A stretch of 64,000 nucleotides of DNA from Streptomyces marianii (GTDB lineage: Bacteria > Actinomycetota > Actinomycetes > Streptomycetales > Streptomycetaceae), in contig NZ_VAWE01000001.1 in the NCBI RefSeq assembly GCF_005795905.1, positions 3,828,001-3,892,000 on the forward strand. The letters are read 5' to 3'. Below the pieces are notes generated by a model that searched no databases, was not told where the DNA came from, and was given only the letters and a program-made list of their open reading frames with translations. Below, one piece after another: positions 1 through 9,653 of the stretch. The number at the start of each line of letters is the position of its first letter. The first letter of the stretch is position 1. The translations under genes and the position numbers were made by a program.

Positions 1-459
1 CGGCAGCGTTCCGTACCGGTGAGGCTGCGCATCCCCGCCATCCGTGTGGATACCCCGGTGATGAACCTCGCCCTGGGCAAGAACGGCGTGCTGGAGGTGC
101 CGCCGGTGGACAAGGCGCAGATCGCGGGCTGGTACTCCAGAGGGCCGGCGCCGGGCGAGGTCGGCGCGGCCGTCGTGGCCGGGCATGTCGACACCCCCAC
201 CGGCCGTGCCGTCTTCTACCGGCTGGGTGCGCTCACCAAAGGCAGCGCCATCCAGGTCACCCGGCTCGACGGGCGCACGGCGCACTTCTCCGTGGACGCC
301 GTCGAGGTGTACTCGAAGCACTCCTTCCCCAGCAAGAAGGTGTACGCCAGCACCACCGTCCCCCAGTTGCGGGTGATCACGTGCGGCGGGGGCTACACCA
401 AGAAGACGGGCTACCTCGGCAATCTCGTCGTCTACGCGACGCTCAAGCGCATGAGCTAG
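1..459 (+). CDS. Class F sortase, 5' end outside window
   Basis: The reading frame is open from base 1, so the start lies upstream; the visible part is about 152 residues. It has the sortase beta-barrel pattern: RIPAIRVDTPV near the start, the catalytic His in VVAGHVDT, and the catalytic Cys in VITCGGGY, followed by a short tail containing TGYLGNLVVYA. The GHVDT and TCGG motifs are typical of class F (actinobacterial) sortases, which act outside the membrane as transpeptidases or housekeeping sortases. The missing N-terminus should carry the signal or membrane anchor. No LPXTG-type substrate gene is next to it in the window. The sortase family is sure; the exact substrate is unknown. Confidence 0.88.
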   Translation, partial: RQRSVPVRLRIPAIRVDTPVMNLALGKNGVLEVPPVDKAQIAGWYSRGPAPGEVGAAVVAGHVDTPTGRAVFYRLGALTKGSAIQVTRLDGRTAHFSVDAVEVYSKHSFPSKKVYASTTVPQLRVITCGGGYTKKTGYLGNLVVYATLKRMS

Positions 460-785
460 TGCCGCATCGGGCAACGTTCGCCCCGTCGCGGCGCCCGGCA
501 CGGCGACTCGAGGCGTTGCCGGATCAACCGAGTAGGCTCACCACGAGGTCGATCCGGCGCCTTGCGATCTTCCCCTCGGCCCGGAGGGCCCGGGGCAGAC
601 CCCACCCCCTCGACCGGAGGGCCCGGGGCAGACCCCGTGCACCGGACGCCGCGCCTTGACGGGCAAACCCTGCCTGACGCGGCACCAGCCTTCCGCCCCC
701 GGGAGCCCGGTGGCCGTGGCCGTGGCCGTGGCCGTGGCCGCATGATGGTGTCCTCACACCGCAAGGGCGCACCGGAGGGGCCGCC
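460..785. other. Intergenic stretch with short repeats, no gene
   Basis: No convincing coding frame is present. Two features are visible. A motif of about 22 bases (CGGAGGGCCCGGGGCAGACC) occurs twice between about 580 and 635. Five perfect tandem copies of GTGGCC lie at 710-739, shortly before the acetyltransferase ribosome binding site. The reason for the repeats is not evident. Confidence 0.6.
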
Positions 786-1355
786 GTGATCGTCGTACCG
801 ATGACAGCCGCGCATGCGGAGGAGGTCCTCGCCGTCTACCGGCTCGGCATCGACGAGGGCGACGCGACCTTCGAGACCCGCGCTCCGGCCTGGGCCGAGT
901 TCGACACGACCAGACTGACGGAGCATCGGTTCGTCGCCCTGCGGGACTCCGTACCGACGCCGGCCGCACCCCGGGCACGCCCGGCGGCCACGGGCGCCGC
1001 GGACACCAAGGGGGTCGCCGCCGACCGTGTCGGCCACGTGCTCGGCTGGGTCGCGGCGTCGGCCGTCTCCGACCGCTGCGCCTACGCGGGAGTCGTCGAG
1101 CACTCGGTGTACGTCCACCCCGCCGCCCGCGGCCGGGGGGTGGCCCGCGCCCTGCTGCAGCGGCTCGTCGCCTCGACCGAGGCGGCCGGCATCTGGACGA
1201 TCCAGTCCGGCGTCTTCCCCGAGAACGAGGCCAGCCTCGCCCTCCACCGGAGCGTGGGCTTCCGGGTCATCGGCACCCGCGAACGGATCGGCCGCCACCA
1301 CGGCGTGTGGCGGGACGTGGTCCTTCTGGAACGCCGCAGTCCCGTCATCCCCTGA
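786..1355 (+). CDS. GNAT family N-acetyltransferase (phosphinothricin acetyltransferase-like)
   Basis: A 189-residue protein with a GTG start preceded by a GGAGGGG ribosome binding site. The N-terminus (MTAAHAEEVLAVYRLGIDEGD followed by ATFET) matches the start of the Pat/Bar-type acetyltransferases. The acetyl-CoA-binding motif A is HPAARGRGVARALLQRL (around residues 116-132), followed by GVFPENEASLALHRSVGFRVIGTRERIG. An Ala/Pro-rich insertion of about 30 residues near residue 60 separates the two halves and is longer than usual. It probably transfers acetyl groups from acetyl-CoA to a small amine such as an antimetabolite amino acid; the substrate is an inference. Monocistronic. Confidence 0.85.
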   Translation: MIVVPMTAAHAEEVLAVYRLGIDEGDATFETRAPAWAEFDTTRLTEHRFVALRDSVPTPAAPRARPAATGAADTKGVAADRVGHVLGWVAASAVSDRCAYAGVVEHSVYVHPAARGRGVARALLQRLVASTEAAGIWTIQSGVFPENEASLALHRSVGFRVIGTRERIGRHHGVWRDVVLLERRSPVIP

Positions 1356-1531
1356 CCGGACGCGTCGCAGCAGGACGGGTGCGCGGGGCCTGCGGCGCAA
1401 CTCCTTCGGCCCACCGCCGGCGGCGGCCTCGCCCCGGTCGGGAGGGGTTGGTGGGTACATGTCGCGGAGGTTGTCCACAGGCTGGGGGCGGGGCGAACGG
1501 ATTGTGGGCGCGGCGGCGCAGAATGGTGGGC

Positions 1532-3397
1532 ATGACTGAGATCACCGAATCCACGGCGTCCGTCGCGCCCGCCGCCGTTCCCATGGCCCCCGCCGGGGAG
1601 CGCACGGCGGCGTCCGCGGGCGGGCCCGCGGACATGCCGGCCTGGGAGCAGCGATTCCGCGCGCCCCGGGTCTCGCTGCCCGACTGGGCGGAGGACGCCC
1701 CGGACCACGCCCTCTTCGTCTCGAACGCGACGGGGACGTACGAGCTGTACGCCTGGGACCGCGCCACCGGCGGACAGCGCCAGGCGACGCACCGGCCGAA
1801 CGGGACGACGGACGGGATACTCACCCCGGACGGCGCATGGATCTGGTGGTTCTCGGACACGGACGGCGATGAGTTCGGCGTCTGGATGCGGCAGCCCTTC
1901 GGCGGCGGGCCGGACGAACCCGCCGCGCCGGGCCTCGCACCCTCGTACAGCGCGGGCGTCGCCCTCGGCCGGGACGGCACGGCCGTGGTGGGCCGGTCCA
2001 CGGACGAGGACGGGACGACGATCCACGTCGTGCGGCCCGGCGGGGCACCGGTGGAGATCTACCGGCACCGGGAGTCGGCGGGCGTCGGCGATCTGTCGCA
2101 CGACGGGACGCTGCTCGCGCTGGAGCACACCGAGCACGGCGACGCGATGCACTCGGCGCTGCGGGTCGTCCGGCTGGACGGCACGACGGTGTGCGAGCTG
2201 GACGACACCGAGGGCGGCTCGGAGGAGCTGGGGCTGGAGGTGCTCGGTTTCGCCCCGGTCCAAGGGGACACCCGGCTGCTGGTCGGCCACCAGCGGCGGG
2301 GGCGCTGGGAACCCATGCTGTGGGACGTGGCGACGGGCGAGGAGACCGACCTCGCGATCGATCTGCCGGGCGATCTGAGCGCCGAGTGGTATCCGGACGG
2401 CTCCGCACTGCTCGTCGCTCACAGCTTCGAGGCGCGCAGCGATCTGTGGCGGTTCGACCCGGCCACGCGCGAGCTGACCCGGGTGGAGACCCCGGCGGGG
2501 ACGGTCTCGGGCGCGACGGCAAGGCCGGACGGGACGGTGGAGTACGTGTGGTCGTGCGCGGCACAGCCGCCGAAGGTCCGCTCCACGACGGGCCGGGAAG
2601 TACTGGATCCGCCGGGTATGAAGGCGCCGGGCTCGGTCGCTGTGGAGGACGTGTGGGTGGAGGGCCCCGGCGGCCGGGTCCACGCGCTGGTGCAGCGGCC
2701 CGAGGGCGAGGGGCCGTTCCCCACCGTCTTCGACATACACGGCGGCCCGACCTGGCACGACAGCGACGCCTTCGCGGCCGCCCCGGCGGCGTGGGTGGAC
2801 CACGGCTATGCGGTGATCCGGGTCAACTACCGGGGCTCGACCGGTTACGGGCGGGCGTGGACCGACGCCCTGAAGCACCGCGTCGGTCTGATCGAGCTGG
2901 AGGACATCGCGGCGGTCCGCGAATGGGCCGTGGCCTCCGGCGTGGCCGACCCGGCGAGGCTGGTGCTGTCGGGCGGCTCGTGGGGCGGCTACCTCACCCT
3001 GCTCGGACTCGGCACACAGCCCGGTTCCTGGGCCCTGGGCCTGGCTGCGGTGCCCGTCGCGGACTACGTCACGGCGTACCACGACGAGATGGAGGCCCTG
3101 AAGGCGATGGACCGCACACTGCTGGGCGGCACACCGGAGGAGGTCCCCGAGCGCTACGAGGCCTCGTCCCCGCTGACGTACGTGGACGCGGTCACGGCTC
3201 CGGTGTACATCTCGGCCGGGGTCAACGACCCGCGCTGCCCGATCCGCCAGGTGGAGAACTACGTGGACCGCCTCGCGGCTCGCGGCGCGGTCCACGAGGT
3301 GTACCGGTACGACGCGGGTCACGGCTCGCTGGTGGTGGAGGAGCGGATCAAGCAGGTCCGGCTGGAGTTGGCCTTCGCCGAGCGGCACCTGCGGTAG
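1532..3397 (+). CDS. S9 family peptidase (prolyl oligopeptidase / acylaminoacyl-peptidase type)
   Basis: About 621 residues. The N-terminal two thirds reads as a beta-propeller with repeated WD-like blades (LFVSNATGTYELYAWD, WIWWFSDTDGDEFGVW, LLVGHQRRGRWEPMLWD). The C-terminal alpha/beta hydrolase domain begins near VFDIHGGPTWHDSDAF. The nucleophile elbow is SGGSWGGY, the acid is in GVNDPRCP and the catalytic His is in YDAGHGS. It should cleave short peptides or acylated N-termini in the cytoplasm; no signal peptide is seen. ATG at 1532 is preferred; ATG at 1523 is an in-frame alternative. Confidence 0.9.
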   Translation: MTEITESTASVAPAAVPMAPAGERTAASAGGPADMPAWEQRFRAPRVSLPDWAEDAPDHALFVSNATGTYELYAWDRATGGQRQATHRPNGTTDGILTPDGAWIWWFSDTDGDEFGVWMRQPFGGGPDEPAAPGLAPSYSAGVALGRDGTAVVGRSTDEDGTTIHVVRPGGAPVEIYRHRESAGVGDLSHDGTLLALEHTEHGDAMHSALRVVRLDGTTVCELDDTEGGSEELGLEVLGFAPVQGDTRLLVGHQRRGRWEPMLWDVATGEETDLAIDLPGDLSAEWYPDGSALLVAHSFEARSDLWRFDPATRELTRVETPAGTVSGATARPDGTVEYVWSCAAQPPKVRSTTGREVLDPPGMKAPGSVAVEDVWVEGPGGRVHALVQRPEGEGPFPTVFDIHGGPTWHDSDAFAAAPAAWVDHGYAVIRVNYRGSTGYGRAWTDALKHRVGLIELEDIAAVREWAVASGVADPARLVLSGGSWGGYLTLLGLGTQPGSWALGLAAVPVADYVTAYHDEMEALKAMDRTLLGGTPEEVPERYEASSPLTYVDAVTAPVYISAGVNDPRCPIRQVENYVDRLAARGAVHEVYRYDAGHGSLVVEERIKQVRLELAFAERHLR

Positions 3398-3441
3398 CGG
3401 TGGCGCTTCACGGCCGCCACGGGTCCCTGCCGCCCACGGAT

Positions 3442-3473
3442 CCCGGAGGCTGCCCGTTCGGGCAGCCTCCGGG
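3442..3473 (+). terminator. Perfect 14-bp hairpin after the S9 peptidase gene
   Basis: CCCGGAGGCTGCCC and its exact reverse complement flank a GTTC tetraloop, 45 bases after the peptidase stop. There is no U-tract, as is common for actinobacterial terminators. Confidence 0.8.
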
Positions 3474-3542
3474 GGCGGCCGGGCACGGCGTCAAACGGGA
3501 CCCGGGAGAGGGGGAAAGCGGGGCGTTCCGTACCGTGGAGGC

Positions 3543-4292
3543 GTGTACCGGTTCCTGCTGACGCCCCGCTGGTGGGGGATCAATGTCTTCGTCGCGCTGG
3601 CGATCCCTTTCTGCATCTTCATGGGGACCTGGCAGCTCGGCCGGTTCGAGGACCGCGTCGACACCCACCGGGCCGCCGAGCAGGGCCCGGAGCCGGGCGA
3701 ACGGGCCCCGGCACCGCTCGCGGAGCTGCTGCCCGTGGACAAGAACACCTCTGGGCGGCTCGCCACGGCCGCCGGCCGGTACGGCGAGCAGTTCCTCGTG
3801 CCGGGCCGGGAACTGGACGGCCGGCGCGGCTCGTACGTCCTGACGCTGCTCCACACCGACGACGGCAGGGCGCTGCCGGTGGTGCGGGGCTGGCTGCCCA
3901 CCGGGGCGACGGCACCGCCCGCTCCCGCCGGTGAGGTGACGGTCACGGGAGCGTTGCAGGCCTCGGAGACGCAGGGCAGCGACGGGGTGCGCACTGCGGG
4001 CGGCCTGCCGAGCGGGCAGCTCGGCATGATCAGTGCCGCCTCGCTGGTGAACCTCGTCCCGGACGATGTGTACGACGCGTGGATCACGCTCACCACGGCG
4101 CCGAACGGGATGCGCCCGGTGCCCGCGGCCGCGCCGCAGGGCAGCGGGCTCGACCTCAAGGCGTTCCAGAACCTCGGCTACACGCTGGAGTGGTTCGCCT
4201 TCGCAGGCTTCGTGCTGTTCATGTGGTTCCGCTTCGTGCGCCGCGAGGCGGAGGCGGCCAAGGACCAGGCGCTCGGTCTCGACCCGGTGTGA
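3543..4292 (+). CDS. SURF1 family membrane protein
   Basis: A 249-residue protein with a GTG start directly after GGAG. It has the SURF1 layout: an N-terminal membrane helix (INVFVALAIPFCIFMGTWQLGRF), a large extracytoplasmic domain with VPGRELDGRRGSYVLTLL and VVRGWLPTG, and a C-terminal helix (LEWFAFAGFVLFMWFRFVRR). SURF1 proteins assist assembly of aa3-type cytochrome c oxidase, probably heme a insertion. Tandem orientation with the peptidase gene but separated from it by a terminator. Confidence 0.92.
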   Translation: MYRFLLTPRWWGINVFVALAIPFCIFMGTWQLGRFEDRVDTHRAAEQGPEPGERAPAPLAELLPVDKNTSGRLATAAGRYGEQFLVPGRELDGRRGSYVLTLLHTDDGRALPVVRGWLPTGATAPPAPAGEVTVTGALQASETQGSDGVRTAGGLPSGQLGMISAASLVNLVPDDVYDAWITLTTAPNGMRPVPAAAPQGSGLDLKAFQNLGYTLEWFAFAGFVLFMWFRFVRREAEAAKDQALGLDPV

Positions 4293-4363
4293 CGCGGCTT
4301 CACAGCACGGCGTGACCCGGCCTCCACGGGAGGAAGCGATGCGGTCCGGATGCGTCCCGGCCC

Positions 4364-4395
4364 ACCCGGCGGCACGGCCGGGTGAGCCGCCGGGT
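4364..4395. terminator. Hairpin between convergent genes
   Basis: ACCCGGCGGC and GCCGCCGGGT form a perfect 10-bp stem with a 12-base loop in the gap between the SURF1 gene (plus) and the membrane-protein gene ending at 4536 (minus). It could serve both strands. The rest of the 243-base gap shows no credible gene. Confidence 0.5.
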
Positions 4396-4535
4396 ACCAC
4401 CACGCCCCGCAAGGCGGAAGGCTCTCCCGCCCGGCACGCGCCGGTGCACCGTGCATCGCGCATGCCGGTGGCCGGTCAGCGCATCCACGCCGGTGGACCG
4501 TCACCGGCGCACGCCAGGTCTCGACCCGGGTGCGG

Positions 4536-5879
4536 TCAGGACGGGATGAGGACGCCGGTGCGGTGGATCGTGCCGGCGCACGCGTCGGAGATCGTGGCCT
4601 CCGCGTTCGGGCCGCCGGGCTCGGGGGTGTGGACCACCGAGATGCTGCCGTCCGCGACGGTCCCGTCGTCGAGCTGGGGCTCGGTGTTCGGAGCCGTGCC
4701 CGCGCCGTCGGTCGTGCCCGAAGTGCCGTCCGTGGGCGTGGGGTCGGGCGAGGCACCGGTCGTCGGACAGGTCTCCGAGGGGACGAAGGCGAACTTCACC
4801 TCGTACGACGCCTCGGGCTCGAGCACCACGGCGCTGACCTCCTGGGACGGGTCGGGCAGTCCGCTCGCCGCGTCCCCGGTGGTGTGCGTGACCACATTGA
4901 TCTTCGTGGCGTCCGCGGCGCCCGCCGTACGGAAGCCCACCGCGCCCGCGGCCCCGATCGAGCACTCGCTCGGGGAGACGTTGGAGATGCGGAACGTGCC
5001 GTACACCTTGCCGTCGGCCTCGGCGGCACCGGCCTGCGCCGCGCTCACACCGAGCTGACCGGCTTCACAGGCGGGCGTGGAGGCGACGGCGCTGTCGGTC
5101 GGGGTGGTCCCCGTGCCACCCGGGGTGCCCTCGGTCGCGGCCGCACCCGGGGTCGGCGACTGCTGGGGGGCGCTCGGCGCACCGGGGACGCTCGGCTGCC
5201 GCCCGGCGGGGTCGCCGTTCGCCGCCTGCCCGCCGTCGAGGCGGTCCTGCTCGCCGGTGCCGCCCTGGGCCTGCTCACCGTGCCCGGCGTTCACCGGGTG
5301 GTCGTCGAGACCGCCCGAGCTCGCCACGTGCACGAAGGCCGGGACGGCAGTGCCGAGCAGGATCACGGACGCCGCAAGGCCGACCAGGGCCTGGCGCTTG
5401 CGCGCGCGCCGCGCCGGCACGGCCCGGCGCAGATGCTCCAGGGCACCGTCGGTGGGTTCGAGGGCGCCGACGGTGTCGTGGAGGAGTCGGCGCAGGGCCG
5501 GTTCCTCCCGGTCCTCCGGGGCCTCGTGGCCGGTCCCGGCCGACGTCGGGCCGTCCTGGCCCGGTCCGCCCAGCAGGTCACGGAGCAGGCGGTCCCGGCC
5601 CGGCAGGTCGCCGGCGGGAGTGTCCGCGCCGGCGGGCCGGTCGCCCCGGGGTGTGTCACCCCCGAGCCCCTGCTCGCCCGTTCCGTTCCTCGGCCCGTCG
5701 TTCACAGTCTCTTTCCCAGTCCGGTCGTTCAACGGCCCGTCCGGCCCGTAAAGCTCAGTCGTGTGCTTCCCGGCCGGTGCTTCACCACCGGACGGGCCCT
5801 GCGTGGCACCCTTCCCCGGGAGGTCGTCCCGCGGGGCGCCCTCGCGGCCGTGCTCGTGCCCGCGTCCGTGCCTGGTCAT
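4536..5879 (-). CDS. Single-pass membrane protein coupled to a SigE-family sigma factor (possible anti-sigma factor)
   Basis: 447 residues. The ATG overlaps the sigma-factor stop as ATGA, so the two genes are translationally coupled. Order: a charged Gly-rich N-terminus (residues 1-100), a segment with EDREEPALRRLLHDTVGALEP, one membrane helix (LVGLAASVILLGTAVPAFV, about residue 165), a Pro/Thr/Gly-rich linker, and a C-terminal folded domain containing VYGTFRISNVSPSECSIG and EASYEVKFAFVPSETC. The HXXXCXXC anti-sigma zinc motif is not visible. Role as partner or regulator of the sigma factor is inferred from coupling alone. Two Cys in the outer domain could form disulfides. Confidence 0.75.
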   Translation of the reverse strand: MTRHGRGHEHGREGAPRDDLPGKGATQGPSGGEAPAGKHTTELYGPDGPLNDRTGKETVNDGPRNGTGEQGLGGDTPRGDRPAGADTPAGDLPGRDRLLRDLLGGPGQDGPTSAGTGHEAPEDREEPALRRLLHDTVGALEPTDGALEHLRRAVPARRARKRQALVGLAASVILLGTAVPAFVHVASSGGLDDHPVNAGHGEQAQGGTGEQDRLDGGQAANGDPAGRQPSVPGAPSAPQQSPTPGAAATEGTPGGTGTTPTDSAVASTPACEAGQLGVSAAQAGAAEADGKVYGTFRISNVSPSECSIGAAGAVGFRTAGAADATKINVVTHTTGDAASGLPDPSQEVSAVVLEPEASYEVKFAFVPSETCPTTGASPDPTPTDGTSGTTDGAGTAPNTEPQLDDGTVADGSISVVHTPEPGGPNAEATISDACAGTIHRTGVLIPS

Positions 5880-6634
5880 GCCGTGGCCTCCATGGCAACG
5901 CGCAAGGCCGCGATGCCTCGTGAGCCGTAGGCCTTCACCGAGCCCAACGATATGCCGAGCGTCTCGGCGACCTGGGCCTCCGTCATGTCGGCGAAGTAGC
6001 GCAGCACCAGCACCTCGCGCTGCCGCCGCTGAAGGCCCTTCATGGCCTTGATGAGCGCGTCCCGCTCCAGCTGGTCGTACGCGCCCTCCTCCGCGCTCGC
6101 CATGTCGGGCATCGGCTTGGAGAGCAGCTTCAGCCCGAGGATCCGCCGGCGCAGCGCGGACCGGGACAGATTGACGACCGTCTGCCGCAGATAGGCGAGG
6201 GTCTTCTCCGGGTCGCGGACGCGGCGGCGCGCCGAGTGGACGCGGATGAACGCCTCCTGGACGACGTCCTCGCAGGACGCGGTGTCGTCCAGCAGCAGGG
6301 CCGCGAGACCGAGCAGCGACCGGTAGTGGGCGCGGTAGGTCTCGGTGAGATGGTCGACCGTGGTGCCCGCGGCCACCGCCTCCTCGGCGCTGTCGCGCTG
6401 GGACGGTATGGGGGCAGAGTGTGCAGCCGGCATGGGAGCGATCACCGGCATCCCGCCGCCGGTGCCCCTGCCGGGGACCGGCGAAGGGCGGGGACCCCGG
6501 AGCGGGAGCACCGTGATGCCGCGTGCCGGAGCCCTGCCGGCGCCCCGGATCGGAGGCGGGCCCGGGGGCCGCGCCGGAGCGAACGCCCTGCCGCGGACCG
6601 GGGCCACCGCGGTGATGTCGAGTACTTCTGCCAC
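5876..6634 (-). CDS. SigE-family RNA polymerase sigma factor (ECF type)
   Basis: 252 residues from GTG 6634; shorter starts are possible because the first 75 residues are Pro/Arg-rich. Region 2 is TVDHLTETYRAHYRSLLGLAALLLDD with CEDVVQEAFIRVH; region 4 is GLQRRQREVLVLRYFADMTEAQVAETLGISLGSVKAYGSRGIAALR. Two-domain layout without regions 1 and 3, as in the extracytoplasmic-function group. It overlaps the downstream membrane-protein gene by 4 bases. Confidence 0.9.
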   Translation of the reverse strand: MAEVLDITAVAPVRGRAFAPARPPGPPPIRGAGRAPARGITVLPLRGPRPSPVPGRGTGGGMPVIAPMPAAHSAPIPSQRDSAEEAVAAGTTVDHLTETYRAHYRSLLGLAALLLDDTASCEDVVQEAFIRVHSARRRVRDPEKTLAYLRQTVVNLSRSALRRRILGLKLLSKPMPDMASAEEGAYDQLERDALIKAMKGLQRRQREVLVLRYFADMTEAQVAETLGISLGSVKAYGSRGIAALRVAMEATA

Positions 6635-6921
6635 GCCGGTTGGACTTGCCGACCCCCCTCAGGGTTGTACGCGCACACCACTGCTCGTGACGACGCACCG
6701 TATGCCCTCATGCGCTCCCGATCTTCCCCAATGCCCCATTTGTCATGGCTTATCGCGGCACCGCGAAGGGACGACCGCATAGACGCTCCCCGCACAGCAA
6801 CCGGTTGCACAGTGGCGCAAATGCATCGTCGGACATGCGATCTCCCCGGTTCAAGGGGCACGTCCCGGTTGTTTGATCACAGGGGGTTCACAGATCCTAC
6901 AAAGAGGCACCGACACTCTGC

Positions 6922-7971
6922 TCAGAATTCGCGGGCGATCGCCTCTGCCAGTTGAGCGGTGTTCAGGGCCGCGCCCTTGCGGAGGTTGTCCCCGCACACG
7001 AAGAGATCCAGGGCCCTCGGGTCGTCCATGGCCCGCCGGACGCGCCCGACCCAGGTCGGATCGGTGCCCACCACATCGGTGGGCGTGGGGAATTCACCGG
7101 CCTCGGGGTCGTCGAAGAGCACCACGCCCGGCGCCGTGGCGAGGATGTCGTGGGCTCGCTCGACGGAGACCTCGTGCTCGAAACGCGCGTGCACCGAGAC
7201 CGAGTGGACTGTGACGACCGGCACACGCACACAGGTCGCGGAGACCCTGAGTTCGGGCAGATCCAGGAGCTTGCGGGTCTCGGCCCGGATCGCGAGTTCC
7301 TCGGAGGACCAGCCGTCGCCCTCCAGCGCCCCGGACCAGGGGACCACGTTCAGCGCCGTGGGCGCGGGGAACGGGCCGAGTCCGTCGCCGACCGCCCGGC
7401 GCACATCGCCGGGACCGGTGCCCAGTTCGGTGTCCGCGACCAGCGCGAGCTGGGTGCGGAGCGCCTCGACGCCGCACTGTCCGGCACCGCTGACCGCCTG
7501 GAGGGCGGAGACCACGAGTTCGTCCACGCAGAACTCGGCGTGCAGCGCGCCCACGGTGACGATCATCGCCAGGGTGGTGCAGCCCGGACTCGCGACGATG
7601 CCGCGCGGCCGGAGCCGCACGGCATGCGGATTGATCTCGGGTACGACGAGAGGGACGTCGGGGTCCAGCCGGAACGCGGCCGAGTTGTCCACGACCACCG
7701 CCCCCTTGGCGACGGCGACCGGCGCCCACTGGGCGGCGACCGGGGCCGGCACCAGGAACAACGCCACGTCGACCCCCGTCAGCGCCGCCTCGGAAAGGGC
7801 GACGACCTCGGTCTCCTCGCCGCGGACGGCCAGCTTGCGGCCGGCCGAACGCGGTGAGGCGACCAGGCGTATCTCGCCCCAGACGTCCGCGCGCTGGGAC
7901 ACGATCTGGAGCATCACCGCGCCGACGGCTCCGGTCGCACCCACGACCGCCAGCGTCGGCTTGCGGTTCAT
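6922..7971 (-). CDS. asd: Aspartate-semialdehyde dehydrogenase
   Basis: 349 residues. It reduces aspartyl phosphate to aspartate semialdehyde with NADPH, the branch point to lysine/diaminopimelate, threonine and methionine. Visible: nucleotide-binding AVVGATGAVGAVML at the N-terminus, VVDNSAAFRLDPDVPLVVPEIN, catalytic Cys in SPGCTTLAM, and the active-site His in VTVHSVSVHARFE. The Cys motif differs from the common NPNCS form, suggesting the second Asd type found in actinomycetes. Directly downstream of aspartokinase in the same orientation with a 28-base gap, so probably one operon. Confidence 0.93.
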   Translation of the reverse strand: MNRKPTLAVVGATGAVGAVMLQIVSQRADVWGEIRLVASPRSAGRKLAVRGEETEVVALSEAALTGVDVALFLVPAPVAAQWAPVAVAKGAVVVDNSAAFRLDPDVPLVVPEINPHAVRLRPRGIVASPGCTTLAMIVTVGALHAEFCVDELVVSALQAVSGAGQCGVEALRTQLALVADTELGTGPGDVRRAVGDGLGPFPAPTALNVVPWSGALEGDGWSSEELAIRAETRKLLDLPELRVSATCVRVPVVTVHSVSVHARFEHEVSVERAHDILATAPGVVLFDDPEAGEFPTPTDVVGTDPTWVGRVRRAMDDPRALDLFVCGDNLRKGAALNTAQLAEAIAREF

Positions 7972-7999
7972 CGCGCGACCGCCGTCGCGCGCCGAGCTG

Positions 8000-9280
8000 T
8001 CACCGGCCGGTGCCTCCGTAGACGACGGCCTCGTCGGAGTCGCTGTCGAGACCGAAGGCGGTGTGGACGGCCCGGACGGCCTCCTTGACGTCGTCGGCGC
8101 GGGTCACGACCGAGATCCGGATCTCGGAGGTGGAGATCAGCTCGATGTTCACGCCGGCGTCGGACAGCGCCTCGAAGAAGGAGGCGGTGACACCCGGGTT
8201 GGTCTTCATGCCCGCGCCGACGAGCGAGATCTTGGCGATCTGGTCGTCGTAGCGCAGCGATTCGAAACCGATGGCGCTCTTGGTCTTCTCGAGCGCGTCG
8301 ATCGCCTTGCGGCCCTCGGTCTTCGGGAGGGTGAAGGAGATGTCGGTGAGGCCCGTGGACGCGGCGGAGACGTTCTGCACCACCATGTCGATGTTGATCT
8401 CGTTGTCCGCGATGGTGCGGAAGATCGCGGCGGCCTCGCCCGGCTTGTCAGGAACGCCGACGACGGTGATCTTCGCCTCGGAGGTGTCGTGGGCGACTCC
8501 GGAGATGATGGCCTGCTCCACCTTGCGGGCTCCTTGCTCGGCGTGCGGTTCGTTGCTGACCCAGGTGCCCCGCAGCCCCGAGAAGGACGAGCGGACGTGG
8601 ATCGGGATGTTGTAGCGGCGTGCGTACTCGACGCACCGGTGCAGGAGCACCTTGGAACCGGAGCTCGCGAGCTCCAGCATGTCCTCGAACGAGATCCAGT
8701 CGATCTTGCGGGCCTTCTTCACCACGCGCGGGTCGGCGGTGAAGACGCCGTCGACGTCGGTGTAGATCTCGCAGACCTCGGCGTCCAGCGCCGCGGCGAG
8801 CGCGACGGCGGTGGTGTCCGAGCCGCCGCGACCGAGGGTGGTGATGTCCTTCTTGTCCTGGGACACGCCCTGGAAGCCGGCGACGATCGCGATGTTGCCC
8901 TCGTCCAGCGCCGTCCGGATCCGGCCCGGCGTGACGTCGATGATGCGGGCTTTGTTGTGGACCGAGTCGGTGATCACGCCGGCCTGGCTGCCGGTGAACG
9001 ACTGGGCCTCGTGGCCCAGGTTTTTGATCGCCATCGCCAGCAGGGCCATGGAGATCCGCTCTCCGGCGGTCAGCAGCATGTCGAACTCACGGCCGGCAGG
9101 GATCGGGGATACCTGCTCGGCGAGATCGATCAACTCGTCCGTCGTGTCACCCATCGCCGAGACCACGACGACCACCTGGTGGCCGTTCCTCTTGGCATCG
9201 ACGATCCGCTTGGCGACCCGCTTGATGCCCTCGGCATCGGCAACGGAGGAGCCTCCGTACTTCTGCACGACAAGGCCCAC
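8000..9280 (-). CDS. lysC: Aspartokinase
   Basis: 426 residues, the usual length of actinobacterial aspartokinase. It phosphorylates aspartate as the first step of the aspartate-family pathway. Motifs: [11 protein letters not shown] at the N-terminus, [30 protein letters not shown], and [15 protein letters not shown]. Two C-terminal ACT domains (from about residue 265 and 345) bind the feedback inhibitors, with [24 protein letters not shown] as a clear ACT start. GTG start preceded by GAGGAG. Forms an operon with asd. Confidence 0.96.
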   Translation of the reverse strand: MGLVVQKYGGSSVADAEGIKRVAKRIVDAKRNGHQVVVVVSAMGDTTDELIDLAEQVSPIPAGREFDMLLTAGERISMALLAMAIKNLGHEAQSFTGSQAGVITDSVHNKARIIDVTPGRIRTALDEGNIAIVAGFQGVSQDKKDITTLGRGGSDTTAVALAAALDAEVCEIYTDVDGVFTADPRVVKKARKIDWISFEDMLELASSGSKVLLHRCVEYARRYNIPIHVRSSFSGLRGTWVSNEPHAEQGARKVEQAIISGVAHDTSEAKITVVGVPDKPGEAAAIFRTIADNEINIDMVVQNVSAASTGLTDISFTLPKTEGRKAIDALEKTKSAIGFESLRYDDQIAKISLVGAGMKTNPGVTASFFEALSDAGVNIELISTSEIRISVVTRADDVKEAVRAVHTAFGLDSDSDEAVVYGGTGR

Positions 9281-9653
9281 GTGCGCTCCTCGCTCGGTCT
9301 CTGGCCGCAGTCATCACTGCGGTCTGCGTCAGTTTAACGAGCAGCCCGGAATCGCCGCCGCCGTATCACATCGCGAGATGTCCCGCTCACGTCGTGATCA
9401 CCGGCAAGGCCGGGCTGCCCGAGGATGCATCTGCCCAAGGCCTCACGGGGTACGCGGTTCTGTGGGCGGCGTCACATGTTCGCGTGTGCTCCGGCGGTGC
9501 CTGCCGCGGGTCCGCGCAGGTGCCGGCCGGGGGTCGGCGCAGGCCTCGGGGAGGGAGGTAGGTGCCGACCGGCCCCCGGTGGCGACGGTGCACACCCCGT
9601 ACCGGCCGGCGGGTGCCCGCCCCCTCGCGAGGGGAGGCGGGGAAGGGGACGGA
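9281..9653. other. Intergenic region upstream of aspartokinase
   Basis: No gene seen in 373 bases. It must hold the aspartokinase promoter (minus strand) and the 3' end of the recR operon. GC-rich imperfect palindromic sequence around 9493-9525 may act as terminator for the minus-strand gene ending at 9654. Confidence 0.5.

Noticed and set aside
4300..4488. Small minus-strand frame of 62 codons between SURF1 and the membrane-protein gene
   Set aside because: Arg/Gly-rich composition, no ribosome binding site, and it covers the terminator hairpin.
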